Shown here: piece after piece, positions 7,520-16,370 of the stretch | How positions within the stretch are numbered: position 1 is the first letter of the stretch | Layout of the letters: each line of letters starts with the position of its first letter | Assembly: GCA_965228265.1 (NCBI GenBank) | Contig: OZ245804.1 | Location: 1,302,001-1,366,000 of the forward strand | Length of the DNA stretch: 64,000 bases | Direction: 5' to 3' | Source of the DNA: GCA-2732755 sp965228265 | Lineage (GTDB): Bacteria > Planctomycetota > Phycisphaerae > Phycisphaerales > UBA1924 | The notes under the pieces: model-generated | The model's database searches: none | Told to the model about the DNA's origin: nothing | The model's input: only the letters and a program-made list of their open reading frames with translations | Program-made: the position numbers and the translations under genes

Positions 7520-8545
7520 ATGAAACTAGTGGCGATGGCGGCGGTGTCGTGTGTGTGGGTGGTCGTGGTGGGGGCAGCGGGTGTGTCCGCGGCCCAGGAC
7601 TGGAGCCCGGCAGCGCTCGCCGAGGAGGCGGAGCGCGTGCGCAAAGTCGTCACGCAGCCGGCGGTCGTCGAGTGGCTCGGCAAGGCCAAGGAGTTGCCCG
7701 AGGTGGAGGGCCAGACGTTGTTCGCAGGGCCACGCGTCGAGGGCGGCTTCGACCGCGAGGTCTACACGCCGAGACAGGCGCGGGACCTGAGCGAGGAGGA
7801 TCTGGCCGAGTTCAGAGCCGTGACATATGGCCCGGAGCGGTACTACGCGACGAACTACGGCTCGCCCATCGCGTACGCGACGGCTCTGGCGTGCGCGGCG
7901 GATGCGGGCATCGAGTCGTTCGCGTTCAAACGGATTCTGGACATCGGCTATGGGCAGATCGGGCAGCTCGAGATGCTTGCGCGATGCGGGGCCGAGGTTG
8001 ATGGCGTCGAGGTCGATCCGGTTGTGCACCTGCTCTACGCGTCGACGCGGCTGACCGACACGGTCGTGGCGGAGGACGGCACAAGGGGGCGGGTCTCGCT
8101 GCACTGTGGCCAGTGGTTCGGCGACTGGAAGTTCAGCAAGTCCGTCGGCAAGGGCTACGACCTGATCCTGGCGCGGAACGTGCTCAAGCGGGGGTATGTC
8201 CAGCCCGAGGAGCCGATGCAGGGCTTCGACCCCATCGACGTGGGCGGCGACGCTGCGATGGGGGCGCAGATCATCTACGAAGCCCTCGAGCCCGGCGGGA
8301 TCGCGGTCGTCTACAACCTCGGCGGCGGGCCTTGGCGGCTCGAGGACGGCTCCTACAACGCGCCGGCCGACGTGCGAGATCCATTCGGGAAGGAGGCGTG
8401 GGAGGCTGCGGGCTTCGAGGTGCTGCACTTCCAGACGAATGGCTCCCAGCACATGCGCGAGGTCGGGGTTGCGCTCGGGTGGGGGAGCCTTGAGGATCTG
8501 GCGAGCTACAACGTGCTCTACACGGTGGTGCGCAGGCCTGAGTGA
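7520..8545 (+). CDS. Exported class I methyltransferase-like protein
   Basis: A 341-residue protein that joins a clear Sec signal peptide (MKLVAMAAVSC, hydrophobic VWVVVVGAAG, then SAAQ) to a Rossmann-fold methyltransferase-like domain. SAM-motif I is visible as ILDIGYGQIGQLEML with an acidic strand end in VDGVEVDP. Later strands read YDLILARNVLKRG and GGIAVVYNLGGG. The ATG at 7520 is chosen because GGAGG sits six bases upstream; an in-frame GTG at 7508 would put charged residues ahead of the signal. SAM is not known to be available outside the cytoplasm, so the fold may have been reused. Confidence 0.68.
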   Translation: MKLVAMAAVSCVWVVVVGAAGVSAAQDWSPAALAEEAERVRKVVTQPAVVEWLGKAKELPEVEGQTLFAGPRVEGGFDREVYTPRQARDLSEEDLAEFRAVTYGPERYYATNYGSPIAYATALACAADAGIESFAFKRILDIGYGQIGQLEMLARCGAEVDGVEVDPVVHLLYASTRLTDTVVAEDGTRGRVSLHCGQWFGDWKFSKSVGKGYDLILARNVLKRGYVQPEEPMQGFDPIDVGGDAAMGAQIIYEALEPGGIAVVYNLGGGPWRLEDGSYNAPADVRDPFGKEAWEAAGFEVLHFQTNGSQHMREVGVALGWGSLEDLASYNVLYTVVRRPE

Positions 8546-8586
8546 GGCACCATGAAACCGGGCGGTTGGGGTCGTAGGATCGGCCC

Positions 8587-9900
8587 ATGAGTATCCACGA
8601 CCAGATCGTCGGGCTGATCAAGCAGCAGGACCCGGAGGCGGCTTCCATCATCCAGGCCGAGGCGGACCGCCAGGCCTCGACGATCGAGCTGATCGCCAGC
8701 GAGAACCACGCGAGCACCGCGGTGATGCACGCGATGGGCACCTGCCTGACGAACAAGTACGCCGAGGGGTACCCCGGGCGCCGGTACTACGGCGGGTGCG
8801 AGCACCACGACTCGATCGAGCGTCTGGCTCAGGAGCGGGCCAAGCAGATGTTCGGGTGCGCGTACGCCAACGTCCAGCCGCACTCGGGCGCGCAGGCGAA
8901 CGCGGCGGTGTTCATGGCGCTCATGGAACCCGGCGCGACGTTCGCGAGCCTTGTGCTTGCCGACGGCGGGCACCTGAGCCACGGGCTGCCGATCAACTTC
9001 AGCGGGCATTACTACAAGCCCGTGCACTACCCGCTCGTGCGCGACGAGAAGAGCGCCGAGTTTGAGCAGATCGATTACGACGCGGTGCGGGCGGTGTGCT
9101 TGGAGCACAAGCCGGCGATGCTCTTGTGCGGCTACAGCGCGTACCCGCGGACGATCGACTTTGCCAAGTTCCGCGCGATCGCCGACGAGGTCGGGGCGCT
9201 GCTCATGGCGGACGTGGCGCACATTTCGGGCCTGATCGTGGGCGGTCAGCACCCGAGCCCATTCCCGCATGCGCACGTGGTGACGACGACAACGCACAAG
9301 AGCCTGCGCGGGCCGCGGGGCGGGCTGATCCTCACCAACGATGAGGAGATCAGCAAGAAGATCAACCGCGCGCTCTTCCCGGGCATGCAGGGCGGGCCGC
9401 TGATGCACGTGATCGCGTCGAAGGCGGTCGCGTTCGGCGAGGCGCTCAAGCCCGAGTACAAGGCGTACCAGGCGCAGACGGTCGCCAACGCCAAGGCCTT
9501 GGCCGGGGCGCTGGTCGAGCACGGCTACCGCATCACCTCGGGCGGGACGGACAACCACCTCATGCTGGTCGATCTGACGAGCAAGGACCCCAAGGGCGCC
9601 GACGGTGAGCTGACGGGCAAAGCGGCCGAGAAGTGGCTCGAGGACGCGGGGCTGATCTGCAACAAGAACGGCATCCCGGGCGATCAGCGCAAGCCCATGG
9701 TGACCAGCGGCATCCGTCTGGGCACCCCCGCGACGACGACCCGCGGCTTCAAGGAAACCGAGATGAAGCAGGTGGCGGGGTTCATCGATCGCGTGCTGAG
9801 CGCCGGGCTTGCGGGCGAGGATGAACTCTCGCGTGTGACGGAACAGGTTCGCGGCGAGGTCCGCGATCTGTGCGCCAAGTTCCCCATGCCGGGCCACTGA
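8587..9900 (+). CDS. glyA: Serine hydroxymethyltransferase
   Basis: PLP enzyme that interconverts serine plus tetrahydrofolate with glycine plus 5,10-methylene-tetrahydrofolate, the main entry of one-carbon units. 437 residues, slightly longer than E. coli GlyA. Signatures: IELIASENHAS near the N-terminus, KYAEGYPGRRYYGGCE, VQPHSGAQAN, and the PLP-binding lysine in TTTTHKSLRGPRGG (Lys238). The C-terminus RDLCAKFPMPGH is typical. Cytoplasmic. The gene is preceded by a 41-bp gap and appears monocistronic. Confidence 0.97.
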   Translation: MSIHDQIVGLIKQQDPEAASIIQAEADRQASTIELIASENHASTAVMHAMGTCLTNKYAEGYPGRRYYGGCEHHDSIERLAQERAKQMFGCAYANVQPHSGAQANAAVFMALMEPGATFASLVLADGGHLSHGLPINFSGHYYKPVHYPLVRDEKSAEFEQIDYDAVRAVCLEHKPAMLLCGYSAYPRTIDFAKFRAIADEVGALLMADVAHISGLIVGGQHPSPFPHAHVVTTTTHKSLRGPRGGLILTNDEEISKKINRALFPGMQGGPLMHVIASKAVAFGEALKPEYKAYQAQTVANAKALAGALVEHGYRITSGGTDNHLMLVDLTSKDPKGADGELTGKAAEKWLEDAGLICNKNGIPGDQRKPMVTSGIRLGTPATTTRGFKETEMKQVAGFIDRVLSAGLAGEDELSRVTEQVRGEVRDLCAKFPMPGH

Positions 9901-9943
9901 GCCCGCGAGCGCCCGTGATAGGATCCGGGCGGAGGGCCTTTCG

Positions 9944-10684
9944 ATGCGAATGACGTGTGTGTGTGTCGGAGCCGTGTGTGCCGCTGTCGCCGGCGGTGCC
10001 TTTGCGGACGACGGACCCGACGAGGCGCTCCGCGAGCGCACGGGCGGCCTGCTGACCGCCGAGAGCTTTCAGCCCTACGCCGATGAGGCCGAGGTCTACG
10101 GCTCGGGGCCTTACCCGAGCGTTTACGTCCGCGGAGCCGCGGCTCTGGTCTTCCCGTTTGATACGGAAGTCGAGACGATGTCCTTCGGCGACGACCTGGA
10201 GCTCAACTCGAAGATCGGTGTGGGCTACAGCGTGGGCGCTGGCATCCGTCTCGGGCCGGGCCCGAACCCCGCTGACCCGGGCGTGGGCTACCGCTTCGAG
10301 GGCGAATTCGCACAGCGCTTCTACGACACCGATGACCTCATCAACGACGACGGCGACTCCGTGCAGGACATCGACGGCGACATCGAGGTCACCATGATCA
10401 TGGGCAACGTCCTCTTCGACGTCTGCAACGAGGGCTACCGGGGGTACCTGGGCTTTGGCGCGGGCATCGCGATGGTCGACGCCGAGATCAACGGCACGAG
10501 CGACGACGACACCAGCTTTGCGCTGCAGATCCCGATCGGTGTGGAGATCCGCGTGGTCGACAACGTCTGGATCGACGTCGGCACGCGATGGGTCTACATC
10601 CCAGGGCTCGATCTCGATACGGATATCGAGGAGCTGAGCATCCTTACCGCGGACCTGCACGTGGGTGTGGTGGTCGAGTTCTGA
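9944..10684 (+). CDS. Outer-membrane beta-barrel-type protein
   Basis: A 246-residue exported protein with a signal peptide ending near residue 21 (GGAFA-DD). The mature part alternates polar and apolar residues in short strands rich in Gly, Tyr and Asp (VGYRFEGEFAQRFYDTDD, GYRGYLGFGAGIAMVD). It ends in LHVGVVVEF, a terminal Phe as in outer-membrane barrels recognised by BamA. No porin family can be named. An acidic DDGDSVQDIDGDIE loop could bind calcium. GGAGGG lies eight bases before the ATG. The convergent neighbour begins at the very next base after its stop. Confidence 0.65.
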   Translation: MRMTCVCVGAVCAAVAGGAFADDGPDEALRERTGGLLTAESFQPYADEAEVYGSGPYPSVYVRGAAALVFPFDTEVETMSFGDDLELNSKIGVGYSVGAGIRLGPGPNPADPGVGYRFEGEFAQRFYDTDDLINDDGDSVQDIDGDIEVTMIMGNVLFDVCNEGYRGYLGFGAGIAMVDAEINGTSDDDTSFALQIPIGVEIRVVDNVWIDVGTRWVYIPGLDLDTDIEELSILTADLHVGVVVEF

Positions 10685-11272
10685 TCAGTCGGGAGTCACG
10701 GTGCGTTCGGCCTTGAGCGAGGCGCCGGTCACCGCGTCGTGCAGCACGGCCCGGAGCGCCACGCTGGACGAGGGTGTCTGCGCCAGCGGCACGCGGAGCA
10801 GATACGACGCGCCGCCGAAACCAGAGGCGTAGCTCTCGCGGAGTTCGGTCGGTGTCACGAGACGCTCGCCGATCACGCGCGCATCCTCGCCCTGTTCACC
10901 GAGTTCCACCGCACGCAATTCAACCGAGGCGACGGCTTGCACAAACCGGCCCTTCCCGTCGGCTGTCTGGAGAAGGAACGAAGCGGTCGACTGACCTTCG
11001 TTTGATTCGATCGACGACGCGCGCAAGAGCGAGACACTTGCCACGCGCGGGAGTGCGTCGAGCACATCCTCTGGCAGCGGCGATTCCAGACGACGATTGA
11101 GTTCGCTGTTTTTGCTCTTGAGCTCGGCGTTCTCGGCTTCGAGCGAGGTGACCTGCTCCTTGAGCGTTTCGCGCTCGACGCGCAGGGCGTCGTTGGCCTT
11201 GGCGATGCGCTTGCCGGAATTGCAGCCGGCGAGGCACGCGGTGAGCAGGATGCCGACGATCGCTCGTTTCAT
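10685..11272 (-). CDS. Coiled-coil lipoprotein, unknown function
   Basis: A 195-residue predicted lipoprotein: signal MKRAIVGILLTACLAGC with a LAGC lipobox (Cys17). A coiled coil (about 26-65, ALRVERETLKEQ then LEAENAELKSKNSELNRR) leads to a C-terminal beta-rich domain that is about 110 residues long and unrecognised. The architecture suggests an envelope spacer or scaffold. Its stop codon abuts the stop of the convergent barrel gene with no spacer, so neither has room for an intergenic terminator. Confidence 0.6.
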   Translation of the reverse strand: MKRAIVGILLTACLAGCNSGKRIAKANDALRVERETLKEQVTSLEAENAELKSKNSELNRRLESPLPEDVLDALPRVASVSLLRASSIESNEGQSTASFLLQTADGKGRFVQAVASVELRAVELGEQGEDARVIGERLVTPTELRESYASGFGGASYLLRVPLAQTPSSSVALRAVLHDAVTGASLKAERTVTPD

Positions 11273-11294
11273 GCTCGCAGTGTAGTTCGCGGGT

Positions 11295-11618
11295 CTAGCC
11301 GTCGCGTGTGTGGACGAGATAGTCGGCCACGGGCTCGAGCACGATCTCGGGGAACGAGCCCTCGGTCAGCTCGCGCATCCTGGCCGACGCTTCGGCGTCC
11401 ACGGGCGGGCCCGCGAATGCGGTGCTGCGGGCCTCGGCACTTGGCCACTGGGCGTAGGCGTACCAGATGCCGTCCGGCCCCCGGTGCAGGCGTGAGCCGA
11501 GCCCGCCGCGCTGGTCGCGGAGCTTGATCGTGACGTCGGTCCATGCGCGGACGAACTCGTCCTCGCGGCCTTCTTTGACGCGGAATCGGTAGATGACACA
11601 GTGACCCGGTGCGCTCAT
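11295..11618 (-). CDS. ABM-like (antibiotic biosynthesis monooxygenase fold) protein
   Basis: A 107-residue dimeric alpha+beta barrel candidate. I start at the ATG at 11618 (MSAPGHCVIYRFRVKEG); the upstream frame to 11747 gives Arg/Pro-rich residues with no family features. Features of the fold are an opening strand ending VKEGREDEFVRAWTD, a second strand GIWYAYAQWPS and a helix through AEASARMRELT. Such proteins include heme-degrading and quinone-modifying monooxygenases and many of unknown role; no catalytic residue is diagnostic here. It lies 22 bases from the start of the lipoprotein gene, same strand. Confidence 0.6.
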   Translation of the reverse strand: MSAPGHCVIYRFRVKEGREDEFVRAWTDVTIKLRDQRGGLGSRLHRGPDGIWYAYAQWPSAEARSTAFAGPPVDAEASARMRELTEGSFPEIVLEPVADYLVHTRDG

Positions 11619-11665
11619 GGGCGCAGGGTACTGCATCGGTGTGCGGTTGTCGGGTCGAGGGCGGT

Positions 11666-12280
11666 TTAGCTCTCGGGGTTCTTCGGCAGGTGGTTCAGCA
11701 CCTTGTCGATGAGCCCGTAGTCGAGCATTTCCTTGTCGTCGAGCCACTTGTTGCGGTCGCAGTCGGCCTCGATCTGGGCGGTGTCCTTGCCCGTCGCCTC
11801 GGCGTAGATGCCGTAGAGGCGGTCACGCAGGCGGAGCATCTCGCGGGCCTCGATTTCGAGGTCGGTCGCCTGGCCCTCCATGACGCCCGAGAGCAGGGGC
11901 TGGTGCATGAGGTTGCGAGAGTTGGTCAGGGCGTAGCGCTTGCCCTTGGTGCCGGCGCAGGCGATGAGGCTGCCCATGCTGGCGGCCTGTCCGAAGATGT
12001 AGGTGCTGACATCGGGCGCGACGTATCGCATGGTGTCGATGATGGCCAGGCCCGCCGTGACGCTGCCGCCGGGCGAGTTGATGTACATGTGGATGTCGAG
12101 CTTCGGGTCCTCGTTCTGGAGGAACAGGAGCTGCGCGACGGCGAGGTTGGCGATCTCGTCGTTGATCCCGCCGCCGATGAAGACGATGCGGTCCTTGAGC
12201 AGTCGCGAGTAGATGTCGTAGGACCGCTCACCCTTGCCGGTCTGCTCGATGACGATTGGAACGAGGTAGGACATGTTCAT
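11666..12280 (-). CDS. clpP: ATP-dependent Clp protease proteolytic subunit (ClpP, copy 1)
   Basis: A 204-residue ClpP serine protease. It forms the barrel that degrades unfolded proteins fed by ClpX or ClpA/C ATPases. The catalytic triad is Ser101 (GQAASMGS), His126 (RNLMHQP) and Asp175 (ADCDRNKWL), with spacing identical to E. coli ClpP. The strand INSPGGSV is also present. It lies 38 bases downstream of a second clpP on the same strand, so the pair is probably co-transcribed. No clpX is present in the window. Confidence 0.93.
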   Translation of the reverse strand: MNMSYLVPIVIEQTGKGERSYDIYSRLLKDRIVFIGGGINDEIANLAVAQLLFLQNEDPKLDIHMYINSPGGSVTAGLAIIDTMRYVAPDVSTYIFGQAASMGSLIACAGTKGKRYALTNSRNLMHQPLLSGVMEGQATDLEIEAREMLRLRDRLYGIYAEATGKDTAQIEADCDRNKWLDDKEMLDYGLIDKVLNHLPKNPES

Positions 12281-12318
12281 CCTCGGTGTGTGTTTCTGGT
12301 CTTCTTGCGGACGGTGGA

Positions 12319-12921
12319 TCAGCTGAACGCGTGACGCTGCATTTCTTCCGGCGGGTGCTGGAGGACCTCATCGACGAGGCCGTAGGCCTTGGCCTCCTCG
12401 GCGTCGAAGTACTTGTCACGCTCGGCGTCCTTGGCGACGGTGTCGTACGGCTGGCCGGTGTGATTGGCGAGGATCTCGTTGAGACCCTTTTTCATTTTGA
12501 TGATCTGCTCGGCCTGGATCTTGATGTCCGCGGCCTGTCCCGTGACCCCGCCGTAGGGCTGGTGGATCATGACCTTGGCGTGGGGCAGGATGTACCTCTT
12601 GCCCTTCTGGCCCGAGGCGAGGAGGACGGCTCCGCCCGAGTAGGCCCGCCCGATGCAGTAGGTCGCCACGGGCGAGGTCAGGAACTGCATGGTGTCGTAG
12701 AGGGCGAGTGTGTCGTCGACGGCCCCGCCCGGGCTGTTGATGTAGAAATTGATCTCCGTGCCCCGCTTCTGGTTCTCCAGATAGAGCATCTGCATCATGA
12801 CGCGGGCGGCCGAGGCGTGGTTGATCTCCCCGATGAGGAAGACAATCCGGTTCTCGAGCAGCAGCTCGTCGATGGACATCTCGCGGGTGCGTTGGTAGCT
12901 CACGCTGCTGGCTGCGGGCAT
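12319..12921 (-). CDS. clpP2: ClpP paralogue (copy 2)
   Basis: A 200-residue second ClpP. Start chosen at 12921 (MPAASSVSYQ) because AAGGAAGGA lies just upstream; the open frame continues to 13203 without family similarity. Triad: Ser95 in GRAYSGGAVL, His120 in VMIHQP, Asp169 in AERDKYF, with the standard 49-residue His-Asp spacing. The nucleophile elbow GRAYSGG differs from the canonical GQAASMG, so pore or substrate properties may differ from copy 1. Paired ClpPs in other bacteria can form mixed tetradecamers; that is possible here but not shown. Confidence 0.88.
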   Translation of the reverse strand: MPAASSVSYQRTREMSIDELLLENRIVFLIGEINHASAARVMMQMLYLENQKRGTEINFYINSPGGAVDDTLALYDTMQFLTSPVATYCIGRAYSGGAVLLASGQKGKRYILPHAKVMIHQPYGGVTGQAADIKIQAEQIIKMKKGLNEILANHTGQPYDTVAKDAERDKYFDAEEAKAYGLVDEVLQHPPEEMQRHAFS

Positions 12922-13196
12922 GTTCGGGTTCCTTCCTTGGCCCGGAGGGCACTGGGCGGCCTCTGGTCGTGGCCTCGCCTGATGCTTGTCGGCGAGATCG
13001 ACCCGGAATCTTAGAACCTCACCCCCGAAGGACGGCAGAGGACGGAAAAGTCTGTCGCTAATCTGTCGGTTACTCAAGTCAGGCCCTCCGACGGGCCCCC
13101 GGGGGCATTGCTCGGACCACTGGCGTTCCCTAGCATCACGGCCCCGGGCAGACGGGCATCGGCCCCGCCCAAGGCCCTCAGACGGAATCTCAGCCA

Positions 13197-13973
13197 GTGC
13201 CAACCGCGATCATCAGCGATATCCACTCCAACGCCGAGGCGCTCAGGGCCGTCCTCGCGGACATCGATCGCCGGGGCGTCGACCGCATCATCTGCCTGGG
13301 CGACATCATCGGCTACGGCCCGAACCCGCTCGAGTGCCTCGACCTCGTCGAGGAACGATGCGAGTGGTCGCTCATGGGCAACCACGATTTCGGTGTCCTC
13401 TATGAGCCGACCAACTTCAACGCGCCGGCCGCGGCTGCCGCGTACTGGACGCGCGACCAGCTCGACGCCGAGCCCGACGACGAGAAGCGAGCCCGACGCT
13501 ACGACTTCCTCGGACGCCTGCGCGTCCGCGTGGTCGAGACCGCGCCCGACGGCACCACACCGATGCTCTTCGTGCACGGGTCTCCCCGAAGACCCATCAA
13601 CGAGTACATCTTCCCCGACGACGTTGTGGGTGATCCCGACAAGCTCGGCTCTATCTTCCGGCGCGTCGAGACCATGGTCGCGGTGGGGCACACCCACCAG
13701 CCGGGCGTCTTCACCGATGAGCCCGACTTCTACCCGCCCAGCGAGATGACCGAGGAGACATATACCTACGAGGCCGGGGAGAAGGCGATCATCAACGTGG
13801 GCTCGGTCGGTCAGCCCCGCGACGGCGACCCCCGCGCGTCCTACGTCGTGATGCACCCCGACAAGTTCGAGTTCTTCCGCGTCGAGTACGACCTGGCCAA
13901 GACGGCCGAGATGATCAAGTCGATCCCGCAGCTGAGCGACCGGCTCGGCGAGCGCCTCTACGAAGGCCGCTGA
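13197..13973 (+). CDS. Metallophosphoesterase (YfcE/DUF2437-like)
   Basis: A 258-residue cytoplasmic phosphoesterase with all five metal-site blocks in order: SDIHSN (7-12), GDIIGYGP, GNHDF, HGSP and GHTHQP. It belongs to the calcineurin-like superfamily, in the group of small phosphodiesterases related to YfcE. The substrate is unknown. GTG start, directly continuous with MPTAIISDIHSN. It is divergent from the clpP pair across a 275-bp gap where I see no other feature. The next gene, yidC, begins 21 bases downstream. Confidence 0.82.
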   Translation: MPTAIISDIHSNAEALRAVLADIDRRGVDRIICLGDIIGYGPNPLECLDLVEERCEWSLMGNHDFGVLYEPTNFNAPAAAAAYWTRDQLDAEPDDEKRARRYDFLGRLRVRVVETAPDGTTPMLFVHGSPRRPINEYIFPDDVVGDPDKLGSIFRRVETMVAVGHTHQPGVFTDEPDFYPPSEMTEETYTYEAGEKAIINVGSVGQPRDGDPRASYVVMHPDKFEFFRVEYDLAKTAEMIKSIPQLSDRLGERLYEGR

Positions 13974-13994
13974 TACCCAGGAAGGGAACGCCCA

Positions 13995-16370
13995 ATGGCG
14001 CAGCAGCCCAACCGACTGCTCCGAATCGTTGTCCCGCTGATTCTGATACTCATCGGCATCGGTGCCGCCGCGGCGGTATTCGTGAACTCGTCGAAGTCCG
14101 CCAGCAAACAGCAGACGCCCACGCCCGCTCTGACAGAGCAGGCCGAGGACGCAGCAGCCGGTCCCGACGAGGCGAACGCCGATCAGCAGCCGATTGAAAC
14201 AGAGCCCCAGCCGGGCGAGCAGTCCGGCGAGCAGACGGATGACGATATCGCGGAAACCGATCCGCCCGCGGCAGATCCCGCGGCACAAGAGGCGTCTGAG
14301 CCCGGGGCTGATGCGGCGCAGGCGTCGGATCCGGGTGAACTCGAGGGTTTGCGCGCACGTGTGCTGGACGCGGCTGCGACGTACGACACGATCGGCGGCA
14401 TCGACGCCGACGGCCCCGAGCGCATGAGGCTCCACTTCAGCCCCGTCGGCGCGGGCATCAGCTCGCTCCGTCTTGCCAGCGAGTTTGACAACATCCAGAG
14501 CGCCACCGACTTCCGCCAGGGCAAGCCCGTGGGCGAGGAGCACCACGTCGAGCTCCAGTACGAGCAGATCAGCGGCTCCAGTGTCGTCACGCCCTTTGCG
14601 GCCCTCTGGATCGAGGTCGAGGGCAAAATCGTTTCGCTCGTCGGTCGCGGCGTCTGGAAGCAGGTCGCGCCGGGATCGTTCGAGGCGGTCATCGAGAACG
14701 AAGCGGGCGAGGACGTGCTCAGGCTCCGCCGGACGTACATCCTGACGGACAACACCAACGACCTGCGCATCGAGCAGCGCGTCGCCAACGTCTCGGGCCA
14801 GCCTCTGGATGTCCGGTTCGTGCAGTTCGGCCCGATCGACCTGCCCAAGGACGCGGTCACCTACGGCGGGGACAAACGCCGCGTGCGGTTTGGCTACCTG
14901 CTCCGCCCCGAACTCGACAAGAGCCGATCGTTCGTTCAGAGCAAGAACTATCTCACCCCGCGCGCCAACGTGCTGAGCCCCAAGGACCCATCGGCTCTCT
15001 GGCAGGACCCGCAAACGGGCAAGACCTATAAGCCCTATCTCGCCAGCAAGCAGGTCTGGCCCGACGAACGAGCCGCCAACGCGGGCTTCGAGCTGGTCTG
15101 GGCGGCGATGACGAACCGGTACTACGGCGTCGCGGTGCACACTGTTGATCAGCCGGGCGAGCCGCTGTCGATGGACGCGATCGAGAAGATCGACCGCGTC
15201 GTCCTGCAGGCGGGCAACGGCCCGGACAACAGCGTGCTGGTGCTGCGTCTGACGGGCAAGAAGCAGACGATCGGGCCGGGGCAGAGCGCGTCCGACGGGC
15301 TGATGGTCTACGCGGGCCCGAAGAGCAAGGCCGAGATCGCCAAGAGCCCCGCCGCCGATGCCGCGGGCGTCAAGGCGCTGGTTGTTTACAACTTCGGCGG
15401 GCCCTGCGCGTTCTGCACGTTCACGTGGCTCAGCGATCCCTTGCTCTCGCTGATCCGGTTCCTGCAAACGTTCGTGCACGACTGGTCGATCGCGATCATC
15501 CTGCTCGTGTTCATCGTGCGTGGTGTCCTGCACCCCATCAACCGCTGGTCGCAGATCCGCATGCAGCGCTTCGGCAAGCAGATGCAGGACCTGCAACCCA
15601 AGCAGAAGAAGATCCAGGAGAAGTACGCGGGCGACCGCCAGAAGCTCCAGCAGGAGATGGCCAAGCTCTGGCGCGAGGAGGGCGTCAACCCCGCGGGCAT
15701 GCTCGGGTGTCTGCCGATGCTGCTCCAGTCGCCGATCTGGATCGCGCTCTACGCGAGTCTGTACTTCCTGTACGAGCTGCGCCAGGAGCCCGCGTTCTTC
15801 GGGGTGTTCCAGTCGATCTCGGGCGGCGCGTGGCCCTTTATGGCCGACCTGTCTGAGCCCGATCACTTCATCCCGCTGCCGGCGAACATGCACTTCACAT
15901 TGCCCCTGATGGGCCTGATCAGCGCGATCAACATCATGCCGCTCTTGCTCGGCGTGGTGTTCTTCATGCACCAGAAGTTCCTGACGCCCCCGACGTCGGC
16001 CACGCTCACGCCCGAGCAGCAGAGCCAGCAGAAGATGATCAAGGTCATGACCGTGGTCATGTTCCCCTTCATCATGTACAACGCGCCCAGCGGGCTGGCG
16101 CTCTACTTCATCGCCAACTCGACCATCGCGATCATCGAGAACTCCTGGATCCGGGCGCACATCAAGAAGCACAACCTGCTCGAGGTGACCAAGAAGCCAA
16201 AGGCGCCCAGGCAGGGCTCGTTCATGCAGAAACTCCAGCAGATCGCCGACAAGCAGCAGGCGATCCGCGAGCAGCAGAAACGCATACGCGAGGGCGGCCC
16301 GGGTGCCCCCAAGAAGCCGGGCGGCGAGAGTGCCGCGCAGCGCGCGATGCGTAAGGGCCGCAATAAGTGA
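13995..16370 (+). CDS. yidC: Membrane protein insertase YidC
   Basis: Inserts and folds inner-membrane proteins, alone or with SecYEG. 791 residues, longer than the usual 540-600. After TM1 (about 9-30) comes a low-complexity linker (to about 110) rich in Gln, Glu, Ala, Asp and Pro. A large periplasmic beta domain follows, then the conserved C-terminal TM core: LLSLIRFLQTFVHDW, the cytoplasmic helical hairpin KQMQDLQPKQKKIQEKY, WREEGVNPAGMLGCLPM and the last TMs around MYNAPSGLALYF. The tail is basic, as expected for ribosome contact. Its stop overlaps the mnmE start by 4 bases (GTGA). Confidence 0.95.
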   Translation: MAQQPNRLLRIVVPLILILIGIGAAAAVFVNSSKSASKQQTPTPALTEQAEDAAAGPDEANADQQPIETEPQPGEQSGEQTDDDIAETDPPAADPAAQEASEPGADAAQASDPGELEGLRARVLDAAATYDTIGGIDADGPERMRLHFSPVGAGISSLRLASEFDNIQSATDFRQGKPVGEEHHVELQYEQISGSSVVTPFAALWIEVEGKIVSLVGRGVWKQVAPGSFEAVIENEAGEDVLRLRRTYILTDNTNDLRIEQRVANVSGQPLDVRFVQFGPIDLPKDAVTYGGDKRRVRFGYLLRPELDKSRSFVQSKNYLTPRANVLSPKDPSALWQDPQTGKTYKPYLASKQVWPDERAANAGFELVWAAMTNRYYGVAVHTVDQPGEPLSMDAIEKIDRVVLQAGNGPDNSVLVLRLTGKKQTIGPGQSASDGLMVYAGPKSKAEIAKSPAADAAGVKALVVYNFGGPCAFCTFTWLSDPLLSLIRFLQTFVHDWSIAIILLVFIVRGVLHPINRWSQIRMQRFGKQMQDLQPKQKKIQEKYAGDRQKLQQEMAKLWREEGVNPAGMLGCLPMLLQSPIWIALYASLYFLYELRQEPAFFGVFQSISGGAWPFMADLSEPDHFIPLPANMHFTLPLMGLISAINIMPLLLGVVFFMHQKFLTPPTSATLTPEQQSQQKMIKVMTVVMFPFIMYNAPSGLALYFIANSTIAIIENSWIRAHIKKHNLLEVTKKPKAPRQGSFMQKLQQIADKQQAIREQQKRIREGGPGAPKKPGGESAAQRAMRKGRNK

